Shown: piece by piece, positions 25,345-33,042 of the stretch
Numbering within the stretch: the stretch's first letter is position 1
How the letters are laid out: each line of letters starts with the position of its first letter
Assembly: GCA_964460785.1 (NCBI GenBank)
Contig: CAYWQB010000001.1
Coordinates: 728,935-792,934, forward strand
Direction: 5' to 3'
Length of the DNA stretch: 64,000 bases
From: CAYWQB01 sp964460785
Lineage (GTDB): Bacteria > Chlamydiota > Chlamydiia > Chlamydiales > CAYWQB01
Program-made: the position numbers and the translations under genes
Notes under the pieces: model-generated
What the model saw: only the letters and a program-made list of their open reading frames with translations
Databases searched by the model: none
Told to the model about the DNA's origin: nothing

Positions 25345-25713
25345 CTAAATCACTTCTGGAGCCAGCGAACAAATTTTTGTGTGTCCCTGACCTCGAACTT
25401 CTCTTGCTACGGGCCCAAATATACGGGTTCCTCTAGGGCTGCCTTTATCATCAACCAGTACACAAGAATTTGTATCAAAGCGTAAACGCGTTCCGTCGTT
25501 TCTTCGAATATAACGTCTTGTTCTAACGATAATTGCTTTTACAACGTCGCCTTTTTTGACATTGGCTCCGGGCTCAGCATCACGAACTGAACAAACGATT
25601 ACATCACCAACAGTAGCATAGCGGCGACGAGAGCCACCAAGAACCTTAAAACACTTGACCTTCTTAGCACCAGAGTTATCAGCTACATCAAGCTCACTTT
25701 CCTGCTGAATCAT
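25345..25713 (-). CDS. rplN: 50S ribosomal protein L14
   Basis: 122 residues; MIQQESELDVADNSGAKKV, GDVVKAIIVRTRR and the C-terminal RGTRIFGPVAREVR are L14 signatures. It lies at the subunit interface and is the target of RsfS. 21 bases behind rpsQ. Confidence 0.98.
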   Translation of the reverse strand: MIQQESELDVADNSGAKKVKCFKVLGGSRRRYATVGDVIVCSVRDAEPGANVKKGDVVKAIIVRTRRYIRRNDGTRLRFDTNSCVLVDDKGSPRGTRIFGPVAREVRGQGHTKICSLAPEVI

Positions 25714-25734
25714 TTCTCAATAGCTCCTTATCAA

Positions 25735-25977
25735 TTAGGCCTTTTCTACTACTCGCCAGCGCTTAAGCTTTGAAAATGGTCGAGTTTCTTCGATTGTAAC
25801 TTCATCACCCTTGACACAGCTGTTGTTCTCATCGTGTGCATAATATTTTTTTCCACGAATAACAACTTTGCCGTACTTAGGATGAGGTCCACGTGTCTCA
25901 ACAAGTACTGTTACTGTCTTATCCATTTTATCGGAGACAACAACACCCCTATTTGTTTTTCTTCGGCTAGACTTCAT
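25735..25977 (-). CDS. rpsQ: 30S ribosomal protein S17
   Basis: 80 residues; GVVVSDKMDKTVTVLVET and YAHDENNSCVKGDEVTIEETRP are S17 motifs. The start overlaps the end of rpmC by 11 bases, indicating coupled translation. Confidence 0.97.
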   Translation of the reverse strand: MKSSRRKTNRGVVVSDKMDKTVTVLVETRGPHPKYGKVVIRGKKYYAHDENNSCVKGDEVTIEETRPFSKLKRWRVVEKA

Positions 25978-26188
25978 TGTTTCCTCTTAGTTCCTGTTCT
26001 CGAAGAAGGGTCTGAACACGAGCGATCTGGCGCTTTTTCTGCTTAAACAAGTGTGGTTTTTCAACACCTTGCTTTGTTACACGAACTTCATTACGAAGCT
26101 CGAATAGTTCCTTACGCAAATCGATACAAAGAGTTTCTAACTCTTCTTTTGACTGTCCACGCAGTTCTTCCATGTTTTTATTTGCCAT
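25967..26188 (-). CDS. rpmC: 50S ribosomal protein L29
   Basis: 73 residues; MEELRGQSKEELETLCIDLR-type opening and QKKRQIARVQTLLREQE at the end identify L29, part of the exit-tunnel platform. It starts 2 bases after the rplP stop. Confidence 0.96.
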   Translation of the reverse strand: MANKNMEELRGQSKEELETLCIDLRKELFELRNEVRVTKQGVEKPHLFKQKKRQIARVQTLLREQELRGNNEV

Positions 26189-26190
26189 GG

Positions 26191-26610
26191 TTACACCGTC
26201 TCCATTCGTTCAACGAATCTCGTTCTCAATCCCAGTTTTGCAGAAGCTCTTCTAAGAGCTTCTTGCGCATCTTCGCGAGTCACATTTCCTACCTCAAAAA
26301 GCACTCTTCCAGGCTTAACAGGACAAACCCAGTGACTAGGGGATCCCTTTCCTTTACCCATACGAGTTTCAGCAGGCTTTTTTGTGATAGGCTTATCTGG
26401 AAAAATGCGAATCCAAACTTTACCCTTTCTAGCAAAGTACCTGTTGATAGCAACCCTGCAAGCTTCGATTTGACGGTCAGTGATCCAACCGCGCTCAAGA
26501 ACTTGCATGCCAAAGTCACCAAAGTTTACAAAGTTTCCTCTCTTGCTTAAGCCAGTGAGGTTTCCTTTTTGCTTTTTTCGGTATTTAACCTTTTTTGGCA
26601 TCATCGCCAT
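26191..26610 (-). CDS. rplP: 50S ribosomal protein L16
   Basis: 139 residues; MPKKVKYRKKQKGNLTG, ARKGKVWIRIFPDKPIT and GKGKGSPSHWVCPVKPGRVL are L16 motifs. L16 shapes the A-site of the large subunit. The annotated ATG at 26610 has GAGAGG upstream; two further in-frame Met codons follow within 9 bases. Confidence 0.97.
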   Translation of the reverse strand: MAMMPKKVKYRKKQKGNLTGLSKRGNFVNFGDFGMQVLERGWITDRQIEACRVAINRYFARKGKVWIRIFPDKPITKKPAETRMGKGKGSPSHWVCPVKPGRVLFEVGNVTREDAQEALRRASAKLGLRTRFVERMETV

Positions 26611-26624
26611 AGTTTACACCTCTC

Positions 26625-27254
26625 TCATTCGAAGTCTTCGCCACGGTTGACCCAAACTTTTATCCCAATAGACCCGTAAGTGGTCTCTGCTCTAGCAGTT
26701 CCATAGTCGATATCAGCACGTAGCGTGTGCAGAGGAATACGTCCCTCTTTATACCATTCGCTTCTTGCAATGTCAGCTCCACCTAGTCGGCCAGAGACTT
26801 CCACTTTGATTCCTTTTGCTCCAGCATCCATAGATGCTTGAAGCGCCTTTTTCATCGCTCTACGAAAAGGAATACGACGTTCAATCTGTCTAGCAATTCC
26901 TTCTGCCACTAGCTGAGCAGAAAGATCCGGACGCTTAATTTCCTCAACTTCAACCCAAACTTGCTTTTTAGTCAGTTTAGATAGTTGCTTTTTCAGCGCT
27001 TCGATTTCAGCTCCACGCTTACCAATTACCAAACCAGGACGAGCAGTATGAATGACAACCTCAATTTTGTCACTCATTCTTCTGATGACAACCTTTGCTA
27101 CAGAGGCACAGCTAGGCTTAGATTGGAGGAATTTACGAATTCTGAAGTCTTCAGCTAAGTTATCGCCGAATTCTTTTTTATTAGCATACCAAACGGACTG
27201 CCAATTTTTCTTTCGAATAAGTCTGAATCCTGTAGGGATGACCTTTTGACCCAT
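26625..27254 (-). CDS. rpsC: 30S ribosomal protein S3
   Basis: 209 residues; starts MGQKVIPTGFRLI, has the KH domain (HTARPGLVIGKRGAEIEALK) and the C-terminal SGRLGGADIARSEWYKEGRIP, so S3 is certain. The ATG at 27254 is chosen over an in-frame codon 21 bases upstream because MGQKV is the conserved start and AAAGGAG stands 10 bases before it. Confidence 0.98.
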   Translation of the reverse strand: MGQKVIPTGFRLIRKKNWQSVWYANKKEFGDNLAEDFRIRKFLQSKPSCASVAKVVIRRMSDKIEVVIHTARPGLVIGKRGAEIEALKKQLSKLTKKQVWVEVEEIKRPDLSAQLVAEGIARQIERRIPFRRAMKKALQASMDAGAKGIKVEVSGRLGGADIARSEWYKEGRIPLHTLRADIDYGTARAETTYGSIGIKVWVNRGEDFE

Positions 27255-27261
27255 AGAAATA

Positions 27262-27600
27262 CTACTCCTTTCCAACGACTACGGTGAAGTGACTGGTGCG
27301 CTTAAGAACAGGAACGCGGCCACCTCTGCATTTCGATTTTGCCCGCTTCATGGTGGGCCCTTCATCAATTCGAACTTCTTGAACAACTAGCTCTTCAGGG
27401 CGAGCATCCATAATTTGTTCTGCATTCGCCACAGCACTGTTTAGCGTCTTGAGTAGCAAGCGGCTTCCCTTTAGGGGGCTGAACTGAAGCTGCTCTTGAG
27501 CTTTTGTTACTTGAAGCCCTCTAATCAAACCAGCAGCTAAACGCGCTTTGCGGGGACTGATTCGTACATACTTTGTTAATGCTTTTGCATTGTCATCCAT
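27262..27600 (-). CDS. rplV: 50S ribosomal protein L22
   Basis: 112 residues; YVRISPRKARLAAGLIRG, NAVANAEQIMDARPE (with the family's 'A.ANA' core) and RAKSKCRGGRVPVLKRTSHF mark L22, whose loop lines the exit tunnel. 16 bases behind rpsS. Confidence 0.97.
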   Translation of the reverse strand: MDDNAKALTKYVRISPRKARLAAGLIRGLQVTKAQEQLQFSPLKGSRLLLKTLNSAVANAEQIMDARPEELVVQEVRIDEGPTMKRAKSKCRGGRVPVLKRTSHFTVVVGKE

Positions 27601-27616
27601 TGTCTAAGCTTCCTTC

Positions 27617-27871
27617 TTATTTCGGATGTCCCTTAAACGTTCGTGTAGGAGAAAATTCGCCCAACTTGTGGCCAACCATATTCTCAGTTACAACAACCGT
27701 AATAAACTTGCGGCCGTTGTGGACCTCAAAGGTCAACCCGATCATTTCTGGAATAATCATGGAGCGACGCGACCACGTTTTAATTGCAGTCTTGTCATCT
27801 TTTTTTGCTTTTGTCACCTTTTCAAGAAGGTGGTGATCTACAAATGGACCTTTTTTTAGTGATCTACCCAT
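27617..27871 (-). CDS. rpsS: 30S ribosomal protein S19
   Basis: 84 residues; MGRSLKKGPFVDHHLLEKV, KTWSRRSMIIPEMIGLTFEV and MVGHKLGEFSPTRTFKGH are the S19 signature. It sits in the small-subunit head. 5 bases behind rplB. Confidence 0.98.
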   Translation of the reverse strand: MGRSLKKGPFVDHHLLEKVTKAKKDDKTAIKTWSRRSMIIPEMIGLTFEVHNGRKFITVVVTENMVGHKLGEFSPTRTFKGHPK

Positions 27872-27876
27872 TGCAC

Positions 27877-28716
27877 CTACTTCCTGCGATCTTTAATGAT
27901 AAACTTGTTAGACTTTCTCTTAGATCGAGTCTTAAAGCCTTTTGTTTGCTTAGCCCAAGGTGTTCTTGGAATATAACCGTTATGACGACCTTCACCTCCA
28001 CCATGAGGGTGATCGACAGGGTTCATGGCTGTACCACGAACGGTAGGGCGGATACCTTTCCAACGAGTCCGTCCTGCCTTTCCTTCAACTCGCAGACTGT
28101 GCTCAGAGTTAGAAAGAGTTCCAAAAGTAGCTCGGCATTTTTCGTTAACAATACGAACTTCACCCGAAGGCATGCGTAGTGTGACATATCCATCGCTTCT
28201 TGCAACAAGCTGTGCACTCAAGCCTGCAGAGCGAACGAACTGCCCGCCACGACCTGGATACATTTCAATGTTGTGAACGACAGAACCAAGAGGCATTTTG
28301 CTCATTGGCATGCAGCAACCAACATCATAAGGAGATTTTTCTCCAGAAAGAACAGTCATCCCCTGCTTTAACCCGTTAGGGGCTAGGATGTATGCCTTTT
28401 CTCCATCCGCATACGCAACTAAAGCAATGTAAGCGGAACGGTTTGGATCATACTCAACAGACTGCACCTTAGCTGGGATACCATCTTTAGATCGCTTGAA
28501 ATCAATAAGGCGATAGTGCTTTTTGTGTCCACCACCGCGATGACGGCAAGTGATACGCCCCAGGTTATTGCGACCTGATGTTCGTCTTTTTTTCGCTAGA
28601 AGAGGCTTGTGTGGCTTAACTTGCGCACGACCATCTTCTTTCTTAGTTAGTTGGTCTCGGGTTGGTAAGACTAGTTGCCTGACCCCAGGACTTGTGGGTC
28701 GAAATTTTTTAGCCAT
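27877..28716 (-). CDS. rplB: 50S ribosomal protein L2
   Basis: 279 residues; GRNNLGRITCRHRGGGHKKH near the start and the conserved C-terminal AMNPVDHPHGGGEGR, which holds the His tied to peptidyl transfer. L2 is essential for subunit joining. 18 bases separate it from rplW. Confidence 0.98.
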   Translation of the reverse strand: MAKKFRPTSPGVRQLVLPTRDQLTKKEDGRAQVKPHKPLLAKKRRTSGRNNLGRITCRHRGGGHKKHYRLIDFKRSKDGIPAKVQSVEYDPNRSAYIALVAYADGEKAYILAPNGLKQGMTVLSGEKSPYDVGCCMPMSKMPLGSVVHNIEMYPGRGGQFVRSAGLSAQLVARSDGYVTLRMPSGEVRIVNEKCRATFGTLSNSEHSLRVEGKAGRTRWKGIRPTVRGTAMNPVDHPHGGGEGRHNGYIPRTPWAKQTKGFKTRSKRKSNKFIIKDRRK

Positions 28717-28734
28717 CTTTTCCGTTATCCTTTA

Positions 28735-29067
28735 TTAGACTTGCTCTAAAACATCGCCCTTTTCAAGGGTCACGATTGCCTTTTTGAATTTTTTTGTAGA
28801 GCCTGGACGACCCTTTCCCTTACGCTTTGCTTTTCCCTTAGAAACAATAGTGTTGACCGCTGTCACTTTCACTTTTTGCTCTTGGTAAATCTCTTCGATA
28901 GCTAGCGCAATTTCTTTCTTATTCGCATTGATATTGACAATGAAAACCTCTTTAGGGCTTTGGCATCGAGCAACAGATTTATTGCTTTCTGCATCTTTTA
29001 GCTCTCTGAGGATCTGTGTCTTTTCAGTTACGTGCTTAGATTGAATAATTGTGTAAGGATCTCTCAT
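28735..29067 (-). CDS. rplW: 50S ribosomal protein L23
   Basis: 110 residues; YTIIQSKHVTEKTQ at the start, VNINANKKEIALAIEEIY and VNTIVSKGKAKRKGKGRPGS are L23 motifs. L23 is the docking site for trigger factor and SRP. 9 bases behind rplD. Confidence 0.96.
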   Translation of the reverse strand: MRDPYTIIQSKHVTEKTQILRELKDAESNKSVARCQSPKEVFIVNINANKKEIALAIEEIYQEQKVKVTAVNTIVSKGKAKRKGKGRPGSTKKFKKAIVTLEKGDVLEQV

Positions 29068-29076
29068 GACTCGCCT

Positions 29077-29712
29077 CTATAGCCACTGTAGTTTTTGAAG
29101 TGCTTCTTCAGTGCAAATAACATGCGAAGCCTTAGCTAAATCATAGCCATTCACATTCTCTGCCTGACAAACAGTTGCAAACTTCAAGTTGCGAGCAGAA
29201 CGAGCAAATAGCTCAAAAGACTCACAATCTGCAGCAGCGTCTAACAGGAATAGAACTCTCTTCTCTGCACCAATCTTAGTCAGGAACTGAGAAATCACTT
29301 TCGTTTTAGCTTCAGGCAATTTCATAGAGTCAAGCACTAAGCAGCTGTCATTTTTCATTTTTTGTGCAACAAGGTACTGCACCGCTTTTTTCTTTTCTTT
29401 GCGGTTGATGCGCACATGCTGATCAAACTTAGGCTTTGGCCCGTGAGCAATACCACCACCACGAAACTGAGGAGCAACTAGATCACCATGTCTAGCGCGC
29501 CCTGTTTTCTTTTGAGGGTGCGGTTTTTTTGTCGTATGCTTAACTTCTGATCGCCCTTTCGTGCTCGCTGACCACTGTCGTCGATTTTCCAGTAAAGCAA
29601 CCAAATAATCTTTTATAAGTTGCGAGTGGCATTCTACAGCGACTTTTTCGTCAGCTATTGCTACTTCGCCGCACTGTTTGCCTTCGATATTATACTTGTT
29701 CAGTGTAACCAC
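29077..29712 (-). CDS. rplD: 50S ribosomal protein L4
   Basis: 211 residues; the GRARHGDLVAPQFRGGGIAHG loop reaching into the tunnel is intact, preceded by QWSASTKGRSEVKHTTKKP. The start is a GTG at 29712, 11 bases after rplC. L4 can also regulate its own operon in other bacteria; no leader was recognised here. Confidence 0.96.
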   Translation of the reverse strand: MVTLNKYNIEGKQCGEVAIADEKVAVECHSQLIKDYLVALLENRRQWSASTKGRSEVKHTTKKPHPQKKTGRARHGDLVAPQFRGGGIAHGPKPKFDQHVRINRKEKKKAVQYLVAQKMKNDSCLVLDSMKLPEAKTKVISQFLTKIGAEKRVLFLLDAAADCESFELFARSARNLKFATVCQAENVNGYDLAKASHVICTEEALQKLQWL

Positions 29713-29723
29713 GTTCCACTACC

Positions 29724-30398
29724 TTAGTTTTTCGACTTAATCGATTTTTGCACACTAACTAGGCTGCCCTTAGCTCCAGGAACAGCTCCTTTTACAAGGA
29801 GGACCTCTTGCATCTTCCCGTTGACTTCAACCTGCTCTACAGCAACAACTGAAAGCCCTTGCACAGTTTTTTGTCGCGAACCCATTTGGCTAGCTCGAGG
29901 ACTTCCTGGCAAGCAACGCCCTGGAGTAGAACGCATACCAGTAGAACCTGCAAGACGATGAAATTTCGATCCGTGTGCCGCTGGTCCACCACCAAAGCCG
30001 TGGAGCTTCATAACCCCCTGAAATCCTTTACCCTTAGAGATCCCCGTTACATCAACAACAGAAACTCCTTCAAAGATTTCTCCTGTGATTTGCTGCCCTA
30101 CTTCATAAGAAGCTGGGTTGCTGCAACGAAACTCCATAAGTTTTTTCTGAGGAGCTACATTCTTTTTTTGAAAAGATACAAGCTGAGGTTTAGCAACTCG
30201 CTTGCTTAACGTCCTTTCATCTTTTACTTGAACTTGCTGTCCACCGATTTGTACAGCATCATATCCATCAACTTCTTTTGTTTTAATCTGTGTGACGATA
30301 TTAGGCTCGATCAATAGAACTGTACAGGGAACGACATTGCCGTTGTCGTCATACCGCTTAGTCATTCCAATTTTTTTAGCCAGAAGCTTTTCAGTCAT
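29724..30398 (-). CDS. rplC: 50S ribosomal protein L3
   Basis: 224 residues; LLAKKIGMTKRYDDNGNVVP, KGKGFQGVMKLHGFGGGPA, HRLAGSTGMRSTPGRCLPG are L3 signatures. It is the first gene of the ribosomal cluster; rpsJ is not upstream, as in Chlamydia where it is with fusA. I use the ATG at 30398 (a GTG is 3 bases earlier), with AAGGA upstream. Confidence 0.97.
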   Translation of the reverse strand: MTEKLLAKKIGMTKRYDDNGNVVPCTVLLIEPNIVTQIKTKEVDGYDAVQIGGQQVQVKDERTLSKRVAKPQLVSFQKKNVAPQKKLMEFRCSNPASYEVGQQITGEIFEGVSVVDVTGISKGKGFQGVMKLHGFGGGPAAHGSKFHRLAGSTGMRSTPGRCLPGSPRASQMGSRQKTVQGLSVVAVEQVEVNGKMQEVLLVKGAVPGAKGSLVSVQKSIKSKN

Positions 30399-30458
30399 CA
30401 CTTGTATCCTTCAAGATGATTGCTTAATGTTTCTTGTGCTCGCTTTGAGCTACAAGTC

Positions 30459-30486
30459 AGTATGGTGTGAAAGGGCTAACAAACAA
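30459..30486 (-). promoter_or_regulatory. Putative promoter of the ribosomal protein operon
   Basis: On the minus strand TTGTTT (-35, 30486-30481) and CATACT (-10, 30464-30459) are 16 bases apart, about 60 bases before the rplC start. The remaining part of the 250-base gap to the upstream gene shows only an AT-rich stretch and a weak inverted repeat TTTTAGC/GCTAAAA near 30532-30558. Prediction only. Confidence 0.35.
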
Positions 30487-30654
30487 GCCACTTTTTCAGA
30501 GTAGGTGAGCAGGTTAGCAAACTGTTAATTTTTTAGCCAATAGAAAACTAGCTAAAAGCAGAGAAGTAAGCTATGAGAGGCTCAAGAGAGGGCAAATCTA
30601 TCATTTTGTGCAATAAAAGAAAGCTTTTTTGCCAACCTCATAGATCATTTCACC

Positions 30655-31524
30655 CTAACAGCACCCCCCTCCTCCAGAACCACCTCCGCCATCATAAACC
30701 ATGATAGTTGCCGCCCCTAAATTCACCAAGGCCAAGGAAAGAGTTAAAGGGCTACAACAAGGTCCTACTGCCAGCAAGCCAAAATAGGCCGCTGACTGAA
30801 TCACCCCTGTGCCATAACGAGCTAAAGGAGCTAAATCTTTCTTCATTAGAAAGTAAAGCTCATTCTTTGTCGGCAAAGCCCCTTTATTGATAGAAGAAGC
30901 TGTCACTGTTGCAAAATCAGCAACAGCAATCCCTGCATGATAGATCAAAGAGATCGTATTGCGCGCACATCCCATAGACTCATTCCAAAAACGCAAAGAA
31001 CCTAATGCGGCAGGAGAAAGCGTCACAAAGAGCCCGATTAAGTTTCTGGTGCCCACATTACCAAAGGCAGACAGGTCATCAAACACTCCAGCCACCTTTT
31101 TGACAAAGCCATACTCTTCTCTTCTATGCTCAGAAACATGAGCCAAAGAAGCATGGTGGTGATGATGCCCATGCTCATCTTTATGCTTAGGCAACAAATC
31201 CTCACTCTTTGTTAGCAACAAACTCTTAGCTGCAACAAGAGAAAAAAGCGCTGTTAAGTTTGCTACTTCTCCCTTTGCTGAATGAGCGAGCTTTACCCAT
31301 GAAGCGGCACTTCCTTGTAGCCTACCTGCAAGCTCTGCTCCTGTCAAAAAAGTCATTGCTGGAAAAAACAGATACTTAGGGTTCATTGCATCGGCAATAG
31401 GAGCCACCATACGCCCCATCCATTGCCGAGTTTCATTGAACTGTTCCCAAGAGATGAGAGTTGCCCCCATCTCCACTTCAGAAATAGAAGCTTCTAATGC
31501 TAAACTAGACATTTTTTTCCTCAA
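30655..31524 (-). CDS. Hydrophobic protein at the Cap1 locus with Rab-like C-terminal Cys-Cys tail
   Basis: A 289-residue protein I do not recognise by sequence. It is rich in Ala, Gly, Leu and Val, with hydrophobic stretches around residues ~40-60, 80-105, 170-205 and 235-275 (YFGLLAVGPCCSPLTLSLAL). Residues ~113-133 are His-rich (HKDEHGHHHHHASLAHVSEH). It ends GGGGSGGGGCC, a flexible Gly linker with two terminal cysteines, like the prenylation tail of Rab1. In Chlamydia trachomatis the gene between rplC and fmt is CT529 (Cap1), an inclusion-membrane protein, so a host-membrane or inclusion role is inferred from position and composition. It lies 63 bases behind the related-looking 443-residue gene. 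No signal peptide is seen, as is usual for type III substrates. Confidence 0.7.
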   Translation of the reverse strand: MRKKMSSLALEASISEVEMGATLISWEQFNETRQWMGRMVAPIADAMNPKYLFFPAMTFLTGAELAGRLQGSAASWVKLAHSAKGEVANLTALFSLVAAKSLLLTKSEDLLPKHKDEHGHHHHHASLAHVSEHRREEYGFVKKVAGVFDDLSAFGNVGTRNLIGLFVTLSPAALGSLRFWNESMGCARNTISLIYHAGIAVADFATVTASSINKGALPTKNELYFLMKKDLAPLARYGTGVIQSAAYFGLLAVGPCCSPLTLSLALVNLGAATIMVYDGGGGSGGGGCC

Positions 31525-31587
31525 AGAAAAAGCCGCTCTCTAAAAAAGGGAGCGACTTCTATTCGTTCTTAGTTAGTGGACTTTCCT

Positions 31588-32919
31588 CTATGCTCGAATG
31601 TACTGCATAGCAGATCGCGAAGAGCGCTCATTCAAGACTCTTTGCAGATCTTGTAGTGCTGTTCTAACTGGTTGCAAAGCAACCGCCACAGGTTGAGCTT
31701 CTACATGCCCCTTATCACCTTTTGAAGCTGGAGCCCCCTGCTTTGCCATCTCTGCTACCTTCTCTTCTTTAGGATATGTTTTAATCCATGCGCGGTACAT
31801 ACCGATCGAAGATTCTGTTAAAATGCACAGCGTAGCAAATGCTCCACTAATGGAAACAGATTTAGCAGCCTCTCCCAAAGCCTTCTCTAAAGCCTTTCCA
31901 GTCAGTTTAGCCATAGATGGCACACAGCTACGGGCAAGTCCTGCCACAATAGATGATCCAGCCATGTTAAAAGCAACACCCATGCCCACAATCAAGCCAA
32001 TATGCGCAGAGAAACGAACGGCTGGAAGAATATGATTTTCAACCACATATCGATCGGTTAGATTATTTAGAGCCTCTTTCATTCCCTCTTTAAGGGCAGA
32101 GAGCATGGAAGCATCATCAGAAGCGTAAAACCCTTCTTTGAAGCCTTCTTTTGCAGCAGAAAAGGCCACTACAGAGTGGAAGCCAACTGCTGCAAAGTGC
32201 ATAGGCAAATCAAGAAGGAAAGAATCCAAAATAAAAAAATCACAAATACTTGTTTTGATAGCTGCTGCAGCAAAGGATAATGGAGACCCTTCTACAAGAG
32301 CCAACCCCTTTGCAATTGCTAGCGTCAAGCCAGCGGCCTTCAAGACATTATGCATGGCCCCTGTCGACATATAAAACTGACGCGCAACATCAAAACTATG
32401 CTCTGCATTTTTTGCTCTTTCTTTAGCAGTCTTTGGGTTTGCAAAAGGAGCCTCACCAGCACCTGTTTTTACAGACTCAATAAAGCCCCCTTTACCAGGA
32501 CCCCATAAACGACCCGCCCCCTTAGAACCAATCGTATCAACAAAAACTTCAAAAACTTTTTTGGCACTTCCGAGAGAGTCTGCAATAGTTTTTCCTCTAA
32601 AGGCGGCAAGAACGCTTGGTAATTTGGCCATCCCTGTAATTGCAGGAAGTGTCGTATTCCCCATGAAGTAAGAAACCTCACCTACAGAAAGCATGGCGCC
32701 ACGCACAAACTTTAGTAACTTTAAGAGTCCATCTCCATCGAGCTTTTGAACTCTACCGAGAAGAGAGTACTCACCTTTATTAGAAGCGGGCGCCTCCAAC
32801 TCTTTTGGCAAAGCCCCTTTCTCAAGAAAATCCTCTGTCTCTGCCTGAAGATTTGGAGCCTCCCAAGCATTAAAAGCATAATCTACATGACTTGTTCCAT
32901 ATGCATCAATTGCAGCCAT
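31588..32919 (-). CDS. Hydrophobic, small-residue-rich protein at the Cap1 locus
   Basis: A 443-residue protein of unknown family. It has long Ala/Gly/Ser-rich hydrophobic helices: residues ~60-100 (LLKFVRGAMLSVGEVSYFMG), ~195-255 (LTLAIAKGLALVEGSPLSFA and MHFAAVGFHSVVAFSAA), ~300-335 (AHIGLIVGMGVAFNMAGSS) and ~355-375 (SGAFATLCILTESSIG). The N-terminus is hydrophilic and lacks a signal peptide; the C-terminus ends in a Lys- and Gln-rich tail. In composition and locus it resembles the 289-residue neighbour, and both may be inclusion-membrane (Inc-like) proteins, though I do not see a clean bilobed hydrophobic hairpin. A terminator of the fmt operon separates it from upstream genes. Confidence 0.68.
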   Translation of the reverse strand: MAAIDAYGTSHVDYAFNAWEAPNLQAETEDFLEKGALPKELEAPASNKGEYSLLGRVQKLDGDGLLKLLKFVRGAMLSVGEVSYFMGNTTLPAITGMAKLPSVLAAFRGKTIADSLGSAKKVFEVFVDTIGSKGAGRLWGPGKGGFIESVKTGAGEAPFANPKTAKERAKNAEHSFDVARQFYMSTGAMHNVLKAAGLTLAIAKGLALVEGSPLSFAAAAIKTSICDFFILDSFLLDLPMHFAAVGFHSVVAFSAAKEGFKEGFYASDDASMLSALKEGMKEALNNLTDRYVVENHILPAVRFSAHIGLIVGMGVAFNMAGSSIVAGLARSCVPSMAKLTGKALEKALGEAAKSVSISGAFATLCILTESSIGMYRAWIKTYPKEEKVAEMAKQGAPASKGDKGHVEAQPVAVALQPVRTALQDLQRVLNERSSRSAMQYIRA

Positions 32920-33007
32920 TTATTTTACTCCTATAAATACGTTTCTCTCCCACGGGGGAGGAACATTATAAGAGAAAAAAGAGATTAGGTAAATACTTTA
33001 ATTAAAC

Positions 33008-33042
33008 AAATTAAAAACAATACTTAACAAAAGTTAAGTATT
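33008..33042 (-). terminator. Intrinsic terminator at the end of fmt
   Basis: AATACTTAAC (33019-33028) and GTTAAGTATT (33033-33042) form a perfect 10-bp stem with a 4-base loop; on the minus strand GTTTTTAATTTG follows. The stop codon of fmt (33024-33026) and its last codons lie inside the hairpin. Confidence 0.75.

Noticed and set aside
31128..31192. Histidine run taken as a cloning tag or vector sequence
   Set aside because: It lies inside a natural chromosomal gene, is broken by other residues and has codon use like its surroundings.
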